Of a stretch of 64,000 bases of DNA, positions 25,373-33,499 are shown in pieces. Position 1 is the first letter of the stretch, and each line of letters starts with the position of its first letter. The stretch comes from JAOUJD01 sp963726405. GTDB taxonomy: Bacteria > Pseudomonadota > Gammaproteobacteria > Burkholderiales > Burkholderiaceae_F. A program made the position numbers and the translations under genes. The notes beneath the pieces were generated by a model that did not search any database, was not told the origin of the DNA, and saw nothing but the letters and a program-made list of their open reading frames with translations. The stretch covers positions 1 through 64,000 of the forward strand of contig CAVSCF010000015.1 of NCBI GenBank assembly GCA_963726405.1, read 5' to 3'.

Positions 25373-25615
25373 GTGGTTGGCCTTGGTCGGGGTTCAAGTC
25401 TGGTCACGTTCGCGTTCAGGCGATTCTCGCGCGTCCTGCATGCCGCGGGCCAGTTGGCCGAGCAGCCCTCGCTGGGGCGGCCTGTACGCGTTCCCGGCAC
25501 GCGAGAACTGGTTGTTGCCGGAACTCGCTTTCTCGTTCCCTACCGCGTCAAGAGGGACGCGATCGAAATCCTGCGCATCTTCCACACGTCCCGGAAATTG
25601 CCGACGCACTGGTAG
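25373..25615 (+). pseudogene. Remnant of a ParE/RelE-type toxin
   Basis: The last 50 or so residues are a good match to the C-terminal half of ParE toxins: GQLAEQPSLGRPVRVPGTREL, then VVAGTRFLVPYRV and AIEILRIFHTSRKLP. The N-terminal half, which holds the first two helices, is missing in this frame. A possible piece (VRVQAILA) appears just upstream in another frame, suggesting a frameshift plus loss. No antitoxin gene is visible upstream, where an acetyltransferase runs the other way. Probably a dead type II toxin fragment. Confidence 0.65.
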
Positions 25616-25655
25616 CGGTCGACGTCCGTGGCGCAGGCCCTCCGGCAAAGTTCCG

Positions 25656-26120
25656 TCAGCCCACCCTCGTCCAGATCAACGTACGCGTAACGGGAATCCC
25701 GTCCCAGGAGGCGGTCTCCAATCTGATCACAAGGGAATCGCTGTCGACCGTCATCCCGCGCGACAGCACGGTCCCGACATTGCCCTTACTGAGAGCGCCG
25801 AGCAGCGTCTGCGTGACCATGCCGGTCGCGTCATCGACCGTGTAGGTGCCGAAGTAGGCGTCGTAGCCGCCCTGCGCTCGGGTGTTGTTCCCGGCGTCCG
25901 CCGGGCCGTCGGCGAGCTGGCCGCTGCGGTCGCGCTTCATGAATTGCGCGGAAAAGTTTCCCGCGCGGTCGTAGACCAGCAACGCGATCGGATCGGACCC
26001 GAGTGCCGGGTCGGCGTGCGCCTTCCCTTCACGCGTGACGTCAACGCGCGACACCAGCCGCCAGGTCCCCGGCAGCCTCTCCGAAAGCGGTGCTTTGTTG
26101 ACGGACGACCCGCTGCTCAC
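25656..26120 (-). CDS. Lipocalin-like domain protein
   Basis: A 154-residue protein matching the lipocalin-like (Lipocalin_5) pattern: GTWRLVSRVDVTREG at the start, IALLVYDRAGNFSAQFM, then YDAYFGTYTVDDATGMVTQTL and a closing SLVIRLET. Such proteins form a small beta-barrel, and their function is mostly unknown. The GTG at 26120 is chosen because the long open frame upstream to 26657 only runs antisense-frame through the neighbouring acetyltransferase. No signal peptide is evident. There is no operon partner; the gap to the next gene is about 90 bases. Confidence 0.72.
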   Translation of the reverse strand: MSSGSSVNKAPLSERLPGTWRLVSRVDVTREGKAHADPALGSDPIALLVYDRAGNFSAQFMKRDRSGQLADGPADAGNNTRAQGGYDAYFGTYTVDDATGMVTQTLLGALSKGNVGTVLSRGMTVDSDSLVIRLETASWDGIPVTRTLIWTRVG

Positions 26121-26211
26121 GTGAACTCCCGTCGGTGACGCGCAAGGCGCGCGGCCAAACGTCCGAAGCAGACTGCAGCTGACTCCGCGTCCTGACCGGA
26201 CACCCGGTGCA

Positions 26212-26679
26212 TCACAGCGGCTTGAACATGGTGATGTTCGTCGCCCGGTAGCCGAGCGCCTCGTACAGCGCGCGTGCGCCGCCGTTGTGTCCAAAGACAT
26301 GCAGGCCGATGCCGCCGAGGCCGAGCTTGCGCGCCTCGTCCTCGGCCGCGGCCAGCGCCCGCCTTGCGTGCCCTCTGCGCTGGCATTCCGGCGCAATCCG
26401 TATGTCGTAGATGTAGGCGATGCGCCGGCCCGCCTGCTCCTTGACGCCGATCCAGAGCGTGCCAACCGATCGCGCCTGATCGTCGAGCACGCTGAACAGG
26501 TAGCTGTCGGCGGTCTGGTGTCCGTGAGGCAGCAGATCGTCGAGCGCCTTGCGCGCGAGTTCGAGGGACTCCTCCCTGCGCCACTCGCCGGAGGCCACCT
26601 TGTCGGCCGCATAGGCGACCACGGACATGGCGGCGAACGTCGCGTATTCGGCGTCACTCATCGGGACGAGGACCGGCAC
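26212..26679 (-). CDS. GNAT-family N-acetyltransferase
   Basis: A 155-residue acetyltransferase. RIAPECQRRGHARRALAAAEDEA holds the RxxG/A acetyl-CoA motif, and HVFGHNGGARALYEALGYRATNITMFKPL is the classic C-terminal GNAT signature. The GTG at 26679 has GGAG seven bases upstream; an ATG at 26661 is a weaker alternative. It is unlike the other acetyltransferase in this region, so the pair is not a recent duplication. The substrate is unknown. Confidence 0.87.
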   Translation of the reverse strand: MPVLVPMSDAEYATFAAMSVVAYAADKVASGEWRREESLELARKALDDLLPHGHQTADSYLFSVLDDQARSVGTLWIGVKEQAGRRIAYIYDIRIAPECQRRGHARRALAAAEDEARKLGLGGIGLHVFGHNGGARALYEALGYRATNITMFKPL

Positions 26680-26853
26680 GGCATGCTCCGAGTACGTCCG
26701 GAGTTCCAGGGACGGATCCGGTTTCAGGCGATTCTGATCGTCACTTCGATGCCCGGCAATCGGTCGCCAGCGATGTCTCGGCGACGGCGGGCTGGCCCGC
26801 AGGAGACCGGCAGCGCCGTGTCGCGCCGCCGCCGCGTTCTTATGCGGCCCGCA

Positions 26854-27261
26854 TCACTGCACCTCGACCTGCCCGGTCAGGCGCGCGCGCACCAGCGACC
26901 AGGACAGGCCGAGTCCGATGACGGTTCCGAGGATCAGCAGCGCCAGCCAGGCGATCGTGGTCGACTGTCCGATGTCGATCCACTTCATGTCGACGAACAC
27001 CCACGTGAGGGTCGCCAGCAGCGCGGTGCCCAGGAACATGCCGAGCCAGCCCAGCGCGACGAACGCCGTGCGCAGGCAGACGACCCAGCCGATCAGGAGG
27101 AACACGCCCGCCAGCGCCTTGACGGCAGTGACGCCGGCCGGCGGATCGGTCAGCCAGTGGTAGAACGAGTGTCCGCTCGGGTTGTACGTCGCCATCACGA
27201 GCGCGACGGCGAGGACGATCCGCACGAACACGCCGGACCACGAGATGCCTTGCACCGCCAT
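26854..27261 (-). CDS. Small integral membrane protein, DUF6524-like
   Basis: A 135-residue protein with four hydrophobic helices. MAVQGISWSGVFVRIVLA followed by MATYNPSGHSFYHWL, a conserved pattern of the DUF6524 group, marks the first half. AGGAGG lies five bases before the ATG at 27261. No catalytic residues are evident. It is a single gene in front of the amidohydrolase end, and its role is unknown. Confidence 0.75.
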   Translation of the reverse strand: MAVQGISWSGVFVRIVLAVALVMATYNPSGHSFYHWLTDPPAGVTAVKALAGVFLLIGWVVCLRTAFVALGWLGMFLGTALLATLTWVFVDMKWIDIGQSTTIAWLALLILGTVIGLGLSWSLVRARLTGQVEVQ

Positions 27262-27309
27262 GTAGCCTCCTGAATCGCTTGTGACGCGCTCAATCCATGA
27301 TATCGAACA

Positions 27310-29268
27310 TCACTGCGGTGCCGACTGCGCCATCGCGCCGCCGACCATCGCGATGACGAGATCGTCGAGGAACCGCCCGACGCAGGCGGGGTCATGCGGC
27401 GCGTTCATGAAGTGCGCGACGGTGCCGGGCTGGCGCAGGTACGCAGGCAGCTGCGACATGTCCCGGTGGACCGTCCCCGCCGTGAGGAAACGGGCGAACG
27501 CATAGTCGCCCTTGCGGTCCGGCTTGAGCATCAGGTCCGCCTTGCGCTGCTCCTCGGCCGTCAGCCTGAAGATCGTCGCGCCCTCCTTGATCGTTTCGGT
27601 CACCTTGATCCGGTCGATCGTGTTCGGGTCGCCCTTGGTCGGGTCGCGTGACAGGACCACGAAGTCGGCGAGCTTGCCGACCTCGATCGAGCCCTTGGTC
27701 TTCTCCTCGTAGTGCTGGTACGCCGGCCAGATCGTCATCGCCTTGAGCCCGGTGATGACGTCGACACGCTGGTGGGCGCCGATGACCTTGCCCGAACCGC
27801 GAGCGACGCGCGTGACCGTCGCGTCGAGCACGCGCATCGAGTCGGGGAACGCCACAGGCGCGTCATGGTGCGAGGTGAAGATCATGTCGCGCTTGCGCAC
27901 CCAGCCGGTCGGGGAGATGTTCTGTCCGAGCACCGGTCCCAGGGTCTTGCTGGTGTGCCAGTCGCCCCAGTAGAACGTGTGCATCGGAAATAGCGACGGC
28001 AGCACGCCGAGCCTCTTGAACGTGTCGACCTGGTCCTCGCGCAGGAACTGGCCGTGGATCAGCACCGGGCGGCGGTCCTTGCCCGGGCCGTTCTTCAGCT
28101 CCGCCAGGGTCGACGCGGCGATAAGCAGATCCAGCGCGGCCTCGCCGTTGGCGTGCGTGATGATCTGGATGTCGTTGGCGTAGGCCCAGTTGATCCCGTC
28201 GATCACCTGCTCGTTGGTGGCCGCGGCGTACCCGGCGTAGCCCTTCGGATAGTTGCCGGCCGGCGCGTAGTAGGGCCGGTCGCGCCACGCGGTGAAGCCC
28301 TGCGGCGAGCCGTCGATCGTGAGTTTTGCGCCCGCGACGCGCAGTCGCCCGGCGTAGGTCGGGCTGACGTTCTTCTTGATGAACTCGCGATCGATCAGCA
28401 CGTCCGAGTAGGCGGCGACGTCGATCTTCAGGCCGCCCGCGTCGGCGACCTGCCGCAGGATTGCCACGACGGCCGGGTTTGCGCGGCCTTCCTGGGCCGT
28501 GGTGTAACCGAAGCGCGCCCACAGCTCGGATCCGGCGCGCGCGAACGTCTTCCCGCCTTCCGCGCCGACCTGCGCCAGCAGCTTGCCGACCAGGGGAAAC
28601 GCGGCCGTTTCCTCCAGGACCCCATCGGGCTCCTTGCCGCCGGACTTGCGGCGGATCACGCCGCCCGCGGGATCCGGCGTTTCGGCCGTGATGCCACCGA
28701 TCTCGAGCGCCTTTGAGTTGACGGCAACGATGTGCCCGGACTGGTGGACGAGAAGGATCGGGACGTCCTTCGAAATCGAGTCGAGGTCATCGCGCGTCGG
28801 GTGGCGGGTCTCCGCCAGCGTTGCGTTGTCGTAGCCGAAGCCGACGATCAGATTGACCTTCTTCACCGCAGCGTCGTTGGCGGCGATCCACTCGCGCAGC
28901 GTCTGCTGGAGCGTGGCGATGTCCTTCACCTTGCCGTCCGGCGGCGCCAGCAGATTGGCGGACAGCGCCTGCAGGCCGCCCCCTGTCATGTGGCCATGCG
29001 CGTCCACGAACCCCGGCAGCAGTGCCCGGCCCTTCAGGTCGATGACTTCCGTCTTCGGTCCCTTGAGCTTCATCACCGCCGCCTTCGTGCCCACGGCGAC
29101 GATCCTGCCGCCGCGCTCGGCGACCGCCTCGGCACGCATCGCCTTGTCGTTCATGGTGATGATCGGCCCACCGGACCAGATGCGGTCGGCGGTCTCCTGC
29201 GCCATCGCCGGCGCGGCGATCGCGAGGCAAGCGGCCACGCGGGCGGTCAATCGAACGGCTTGCTTCAT
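27310..29268 (-). CDS. YtcJ-like metal-dependent amidohydrolase, exported
   Basis: A 652-residue amidohydrolase-3 (YtcJ) enzyme. The first 23 residues form a signal peptide ending PAMAQ, so it acts outside the cytoplasm. FVDAHGHMTGGG supplies the first metal ligands, with further His residues in IITHANGEAA and FTSHHDAPVAFP. Family members hydrolyse cyclic amides or formamide bonds; the substrate here cannot be told. GGAGACACC lies just before the ATG. It follows the DUF2783 gene by 111 bases on the same strand and may share its transcript. Confidence 0.85.
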   Translation of the reverse strand: MKQAVRLTARVAACLAIAAPAMAQETADRIWSGGPIITMNDKAMRAEAVAERGGRIVAVGTKAAVMKLKGPKTEVIDLKGRALLPGFVDAHGHMTGGGLQALSANLLAPPDGKVKDIATLQQTLREWIAANDAAVKKVNLIVGFGYDNATLAETRHPTRDDLDSISKDVPILLVHQSGHIVAVNSKALEIGGITAETPDPAGGVIRRKSGGKEPDGVLEETAAFPLVGKLLAQVGAEGGKTFARAGSELWARFGYTTAQEGRANPAVVAILRQVADAGGLKIDVAAYSDVLIDREFIKKNVSPTYAGRLRVAGAKLTIDGSPQGFTAWRDRPYYAPAGNYPKGYAGYAAATNEQVIDGINWAYANDIQIITHANGEAALDLLIAASTLAELKNGPGKDRRPVLIHGQFLREDQVDTFKRLGVLPSLFPMHTFYWGDWHTSKTLGPVLGQNISPTGWVRKRDMIFTSHHDAPVAFPDSMRVLDATVTRVARGSGKVIGAHQRVDVITGLKAMTIWPAYQHYEEKTKGSIEVGKLADFVVLSRDPTKGDPNTIDRIKVTETIKEGATIFRLTAEEQRKADLMLKPDRKGDYAFARFLTAGTVHRDMSQLPAYLRQPGTVAHFMNAPHDPACVGRFLDDLVIAMVGGAMAQSAPQ

Positions 29269-29379
29269 CGGTGTCTCCGTGGTCGCAATTGCTTCAGTGT
29301 TCGTGATTGTGGCGCAGCAGCGACTCGAGGCTCGCGACCACAGCGAGGTCGTGACGCCGCTGGTGGCGGCGAAGCGGGA

Positions 29380-29571
29380 CTAGGCCGCCGCCTTCGCCGC
29401 CGCGATCGCTTCCTTCAGCGTCGCCAGATCGCCTACCTGGTTCGCGAGCAGCAGGATCAGGCGCGCGTTGAGCGCCGCGCTTTCCTGCTCCGTCAGCCCC
29501 GCGTGCGCCTCGATCAGCGCCTGGTAGAAATCGTCCGGCTGCGCGATGTTCGGTTGCGTGTTGAGCGCCAT
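29380..29571 (-). CDS. Small DUF2783 protein
   Basis: A 63-residue acidic helical protein with PDDFYQALIEAHAGLTEQES and LLLANQVGDLATLKEAI, the pattern of DUF2783. These small proteins are typically found beside flavin-dependent aromatic hydroxylases. The ATG at 29571 has AAGGA upstream and lies two bases before the hydroxylase stop, so translational coupling is likely. A longer open frame to 29643 overlaps the hydroxylase and is not supported. Its molecular role is not known. Confidence 0.82.
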   Translation of the reverse strand: MALNTQPNIAQPDDFYQALIEAHAGLTEQESAALNARLILLLANQVGDLATLKEAIAAAKAAA

Positions 29572-29572
29572 C

Positions 29573-31198
29573 TCAATGTCCTTGCGCGCGCGCCAGTGCC
29601 GCGCGCACACCGTCGACCGAAGCGGACCGCCAGCGCGCGGCAACGTGCTGGTCTGGCCGCAGCAGGTAAGCCGTGCCCGGCCGCGCGTCGTAACGGTGCT
29701 CGGCGTGGCCCTCGAAGTCGATCAACTGTCCCCGCACGGCGCCCGATGACGTGATCCGAACGATGCGCACGGCGTCGCCGAGTCCGCTTGCCAGTCCGGC
29801 CGCGATGGCGTCGTCGGCATCGAACAGCAGAAGATCGAAGCGACCGCCGAGGTGATCGAGCAGCCAGCCCGCGTGGCCATCGACCTGTATGGGCGCGTCC
29901 GCGGCCGGCGCGCCGGGGACCATGGCGCCGGCGAAGCCGTCGCGATCGGGCGTCGACAGCGGGCTGGCGCGATGCGTGGTCGGCATCGACAGTCGACCGC
30001 TGTTCACGAGCCGACGCGCGAACGGGTGCTGGCGCGACAGCGTGAGCACCGCGTCACGGAAGACCCGGCTCGCCGCGCTCTTGGGCGTGATGAAGTCGGT
30101 CGCGCGGGTCGAGTTCAGGAGGTTCTCGTCGGCCGCCTCGACCCGCTCGCTGTCGTAACTGGCGAGCAAGGCGGCGGGCGACTCGCCGCGCAGCACGCGC
30201 GCGAGCTTCCAGCACAGGTTGTCGGTGTCCTGGAACCCCGAGTTGGCGCCGCGTGCGCCGAACGGTGACACCTGGTGCGCGGCGTCGCCGGCGAACAGCA
30301 CGCGACCGTGGACAAAATGGTCGAGCCGGCGGCACTGGAAGGTGTAGACGCTGACCCACTCGAGGTCGAAGGGCCGGTCGTCGCCGAGCATGGCGCGGAT
30401 GCGCGGTATCACGCGCTCCGGCTTCTTCTCTTCCTCGGGGTCGGCATCCCAGCCGAGCTGGAAGTCGATGCGCCAGACGTCGTCGGCCTGCCGATGCAGC
30501 AGCACCGACTGGCCCGGATGGAAGGGCGGATCGAACCAGAACCAGCGCTCGGTCGGGAAATCGCCCTTCATGTGCACGTCGGCGATGAGGAAGCGGTCAT
30601 GGAACACCTGACCCTTCCACTCGAGACCCATCAGGTCGCGCAGGACGCTGCGCGCGCCGTCGGCGGCGATCACGTACTCCGCGTCGATGGCGTAGCGCCC
30701 GTCGGGCGTCTCGACGTCCACGCGGACGCCGTCGCCGCGGGGCTCGATGCCGACCGCCTTGCTCTTCCACCGCACGGCGCGTCCGAGCGCCGCCAGGCGC
30801 TCCACCATGCACTCCTCGAGGTGGTACTGCTGCAGGTTCACGAACGCCGGACGCTTGTGGCCCGGTTCCGGCAGCAGGTCGAACTGGTACGCGAGTTCGT
30901 CGTGGAAGAAGACCTTGCCGACCTTCCACTCGACCCCGCGCTTGCAGATCGCGTCCCCGCAGCCGAGCCGGTCGAGGATTTCGAGCGCGCGCTTCGCATA
31001 GCAGATCGCCCGCGAGCCGACGCTCACGGTGTTGTTGTCGTCGACGATGATGAAGCCGATGCCCTGGAGCGCGAGGTCGATCGCCGCCGCCAGGCCGATC
31101 GGCCCGGCACCGACGATCGCCACCTGGGTACGCGCGACGCCGCCGAGTTCGGCCGGCCTCACGTACGGATACTCGGGCGCCTTGTACGTCGACGGCAT
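29573..31198 (-). CDS. FAD-dependent aromatic hydroxylase, MhpA-like
   Basis: A 541-residue class A flavoprotein monooxygenase. GAGPIGLAAAIDLA near the start is the FAD dinucleotide motif, AADGARSVLRDLMG is the DG motif that contacts FAD and NAD(P)H, and LFAGDAAHQVSPFGARGANSG is the GD motif. A thioredoxin-like C-terminal domain follows. The closest type is 3-(3-hydroxyphenyl)propionate or related phenol hydroxylases, so it probably hydroxylates an aromatic ring with NADH. The ATG at 31198 was chosen because upstream residues are repeat sequence. Organised with DUF2783 and a metallo-beta-lactamase-fold gene, it looks like part of an aromatic or polyketide-like modification pathway. Confidence 0.86.
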   Translation of the reverse strand: MPSTYKAPEYPYVRPAELGGVARTQVAIVGAGPIGLAAAIDLALQGIGFIIVDDNNTVSVGSRAICYAKRALEILDRLGCGDAICKRGVEWKVGKVFFHDELAYQFDLLPEPGHKRPAFVNLQQYHLEECMVERLAALGRAVRWKSKAVGIEPRGDGVRVDVETPDGRYAIDAEYVIAADGARSVLRDLMGLEWKGQVFHDRFLIADVHMKGDFPTERWFWFDPPFHPGQSVLLHRQADDVWRIDFQLGWDADPEEEKKPERVIPRIRAMLGDDRPFDLEWVSVYTFQCRRLDHFVHGRVLFAGDAAHQVSPFGARGANSGFQDTDNLCWKLARVLRGESPAALLASYDSERVEAADENLLNSTRATDFITPKSAASRVFRDAVLTLSRQHPFARRLVNSGRLSMPTTHRASPLSTPDRDGFAGAMVPGAPAADAPIQVDGHAGWLLDHLGGRFDLLLFDADDAIAAGLASGLGDAVRIVRITSSGAVRGQLIDFEGHAEHRYDARPGTAYLLRPDQHVAARWRSASVDGVRAALARAQGH

Positions 31199-31219
31199 TC
31201 GAATCGTCTCCCCAGCGGC

Positions 31220-31331
31220 CGCCTTTTCGTTGTTCTTGTCCTCAAGGACGGGCGCCCGGCCGCCCGAAGCCCGTCCTTCCAATCGAATCACGTGCGACCG
31301 GCATAGCCGGTCGCGTACACGAGCAGCGCTA
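31220..31331 (-). repeat. Two-hairpin intergenic element, copy 2 (after the MBL-fold gene)
   Basis: On the minus strand it begins at the TAG stop of the MBL-fold gene and ends before the hydroxylase ribosome site. First stem GCGACCGGC/GCCGGTCGC (31294-31302 with 31306-31314) is a perfect nine pairs. Second stem AAGGACGGGC/GCCCGTCCTT (31244-31253 with 31269-31278) is ten perfect pairs. The A-T pair in the second stem replaces T-A in copy 1. The loop is 15 bases here and 16 there. Confidence 0.75.
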
Positions 31332-32285
31332 GCCCTCCAGCGTCTCCCACATCTCCTTGTCGCGCTGGGCCGTCCAGATGCGCGGGTCGACGTAGCCGGT
31401 CGCCTCGTCGTAGGCGCGGGTCACGTCGAACGGCAGGCAGTGATCGAAGATGACCCAGTGGCCGAAGTGCGGCTTGAGCTTCTCGTACGTCTCGCGATAG
31501 ACCGTCTTCAGGTCCCTCCCCGCCCGCGCCCCGCTCTTCACCGAGTCGAACATCGCGGTGACGAACGCACGCGTGCCGTCGAGGCCGGCCTTGACGTCGG
31601 CGGGAGTCTGCAGCGCCGCGCCGCGGCCGGGCACGAGCTTCTCGGCGCCCAGCGCCGCAACCGCGTCGAGCGTCGCCGGCCAGTCGGTCAGGTAGGCGTC
31701 GCCGGTGTACGGAGTTGCGGCGTATTCGACGAGATCGCCGGAGAACAGGATCTTTTCCTGCGGCAGCCACACCACGGTGTCGCCCTTGGTGTGTCCGCGG
31801 CCCAGCTGCATGATCTCGACCTGGAGCTTGCCCATCCACAGGGTCATCCGCTGTTCGAACACGATCGTCGGCCAGGTCAGGCCGGGCACCGACTCCACCG
31901 CGCGGAACAGCCGCGGAAAGCGCTCGATCTCGCTCTTCATGTCCGCCTCGCCGCGCTCGACGATGAGTTCGTACGTGTCGCTGCTGGCGATCACGTGCTG
32001 CGGCTTGTACCCCGATGCGCCGAGCACGCGCACCGCGTGGTAGTGCGTGAGAGTGACGTATTGGATCGGCTTGTCGGTCACCGTGCGGATGTGGCGAATC
32101 ACGTCCTGCGCCATCACCGGCGTCGCCTGCGCGTCGATCACCATCACGGAATCGTCGCCGATCACGATGCCGGTGTTGGGGTCGCCCTCGGCGGTATAGG
32201 CGTAGGCGTGATCGGACAGCTTGTCGAAACTGACCTTCTTCTCTTCCAGATCGGCCTGCGATGCGAACTTCTTCTCCACGGTCAT
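31329..32285 (-). CDS. Metallo-beta-lactamase-fold hydrolase with altered metal site
   Basis: A 318-residue MBL-fold protein. The usual HxHxDH appears as THYHAVRVLG: the first two histidines are kept, but Asp-His is replaced by Val-Arg. Later ligands look intact in GRGHTKGDTVVW and LFSGDLVE. Loss of the Asp-His pair should remove the second metal, as in some single-metal or non-hydrolytic members. The ATG at 32285 begins the conserved domain; its ribosome site is poor. It precedes the hydroxylase and DUF2783 genes, separated by the two-hairpin element. The substrate is unknown. Confidence 0.8.
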   Translation of the reverse strand: MTVEKKFASQADLEEKKVSFDKLSDHAYAYTAEGDPNTGIVIGDDSVMVIDAQATPVMAQDVIRHIRTVTDKPIQYVTLTHYHAVRVLGASGYKPQHVIASSDTYELIVERGEADMKSEIERFPRLFRAVESVPGLTWPTIVFEQRMTLWMGKLQVEIMQLGRGHTKGDTVVWLPQEKILFSGDLVEYAATPYTGDAYLTDWPATLDAVAALGAEKLVPGRGAALQTPADVKAGLDGTRAFVTAMFDSVKSGARAGRDLKTVYRETYEKLKPHFGHWVIFDHCLPFDVTRAYDEATGYVDPRIWTAQRDKEMWETLEG

Positions 32286-32342
32286 TCCTCTCGAATCACT
32301 GAAGGCAAGGATGGCGACGATTCCCGCCGGGCGCAAGCGCCG

Positions 32343-33458
32343 TCATGCCATCTGCTCGATGCGCCATGACTGGTAACGCAGCCCCGCGACGGCGCCGGCA
32401 ATGATCGCCCCCAGGGTGATGAATGAGCCGAGCGCCAGCATCGAAACGCCGGAAAGGCCCTGCCCGATCGTGCAGCCCATCGCGGTCACACCGCCGAATC
32501 CCATCAGCGCCCCGCCGACCAGATGGTTGGCCGTGTCCTCAGTGTCACGGAAGCCCTCCCAGCGAAAGCGGCGGGTCAGCAGCGCATGCAGCGCGGCGCC
32601 GGCGAGAACGCCGAACACGGTGGCAACGCCGAGCGTCACCACCTTGCTCGCGTCGCTGAAGAACATGAGGTAGTCGAGCGTCCAGGCCACCGGCGCGACG
32701 AACGAAAGCGCTTCCATCCGTCCCGAATTGGTGCGGAGGTACGCCTCCTCCAGCGTCTGCGGGTGCTCCGGCACGTGGCCAAGGTGCCCCGACACGAACC
32801 ACACCGCGACGATGACGGCGCCGACACCGATCCCACCAAGCAGGACCTCGCGCGTGATGGATGCCCGGCCGCGCAGCACGAAGATGAGGAGCGCCACCGC
32901 CACAGCCCCCGCGACCGCCAGCCGGACCGCGCCCAACGAAGCGCCGGCGCCACCGAGCAGCGCCGGCAGGTCCTGCCCCGTCGCCAGTTCGAACCTGACC
33001 GCCTCGAGGACGTTCACGCGCAGCACACCGAGCACACCGCGCAGCGAGATGTAGGCGACGAGTCCGAGGATGCAGACCACCACCAGTGCCTTCAGGCTGC
33101 CCGCGCCGGCACGCACCAGCGCCTTCGATCCGCATCCGCCTGCGAGCACCATGCCGAAACCGAAGAGCAGCCCGCCGACCACATAGGCGAGGGGCGTGAA
33201 GCGCTTCGTGGTGTAGAAACTGTCGGCCGGATCGATCAGCCCGACGGCCGCCAGCCAGGTGGTGCCGACAACGGCCACGGCGAGGGCCAGCGCCCACATG
33301 CGCATCCGCGTCCAGTCACCGAACCCGACGATGTCGGCAACGCTGCCCATCGTGCAGAAGTTGGTGCGATGGACGATCGCACCGAAGACGGCGCCGAGCG
33401 CGAACGCGGCCCACACGACCTGCGTGGACAGGGCAGCGAGGCTGGCTTCGGGGGTCAC
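32343..33458 (-). CDS. YeeE/YedE-family sulfur compound transporter
   Basis: A 371-residue protein with about ten membrane helices. The conserved cysteine motifs of the YeeE/YedE (TsuA, thiosulfate channel) family are visible in NFCTMGSVADIV, AGGCGSKALVRAGAGS and MGCTIGQGLSGVS. It would move thiosulfate or a similar sulfur species across the inner membrane. The start is uncertain: the frame is open into the neighbouring repeat to 33611, but family similarity begins near the GTG at 33458. No tusA/tsuB partner is adjacent, which is unusual for the family. Confidence 0.82.
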   Translation of the reverse strand: MTPEASLAALSTQVVWAAFALGAVFGAIVHRTNFCTMGSVADIVGFGDWTRMRMWALALAVAVVGTTWLAAVGLIDPADSFYTTKRFTPLAYVVGGLLFGFGMVLAGGCGSKALVRAGAGSLKALVVVCILGLVAYISLRGVLGVLRVNVLEAVRFELATGQDLPALLGGAGASLGAVRLAVAGAVAVALLIFVLRGRASITREVLLGGIGVGAVIVAVWFVSGHLGHVPEHPQTLEEAYLRTNSGRMEALSFVAPVAWTLDYLMFFSDASKVVTLGVATVFGVLAGAALHALLTRRFRWEGFRDTEDTANHLVGGALMGFGGVTAMGCTIGQGLSGVSMLALGSFITLGAIIAGAVAGLRYQSWRIEQMA

Positions 33459-33499
33459 GACGAGGGTGAAGTGCAGGCCTGCGGGGAGCGCGAGTTTAC

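Noticed and set aside
25656..26657. A single 333-codon gene
   Set aside because: Its first half is the acetyltransferase gene read in the wrong frame. Only the lipocalin-like part from 26120 is credible.
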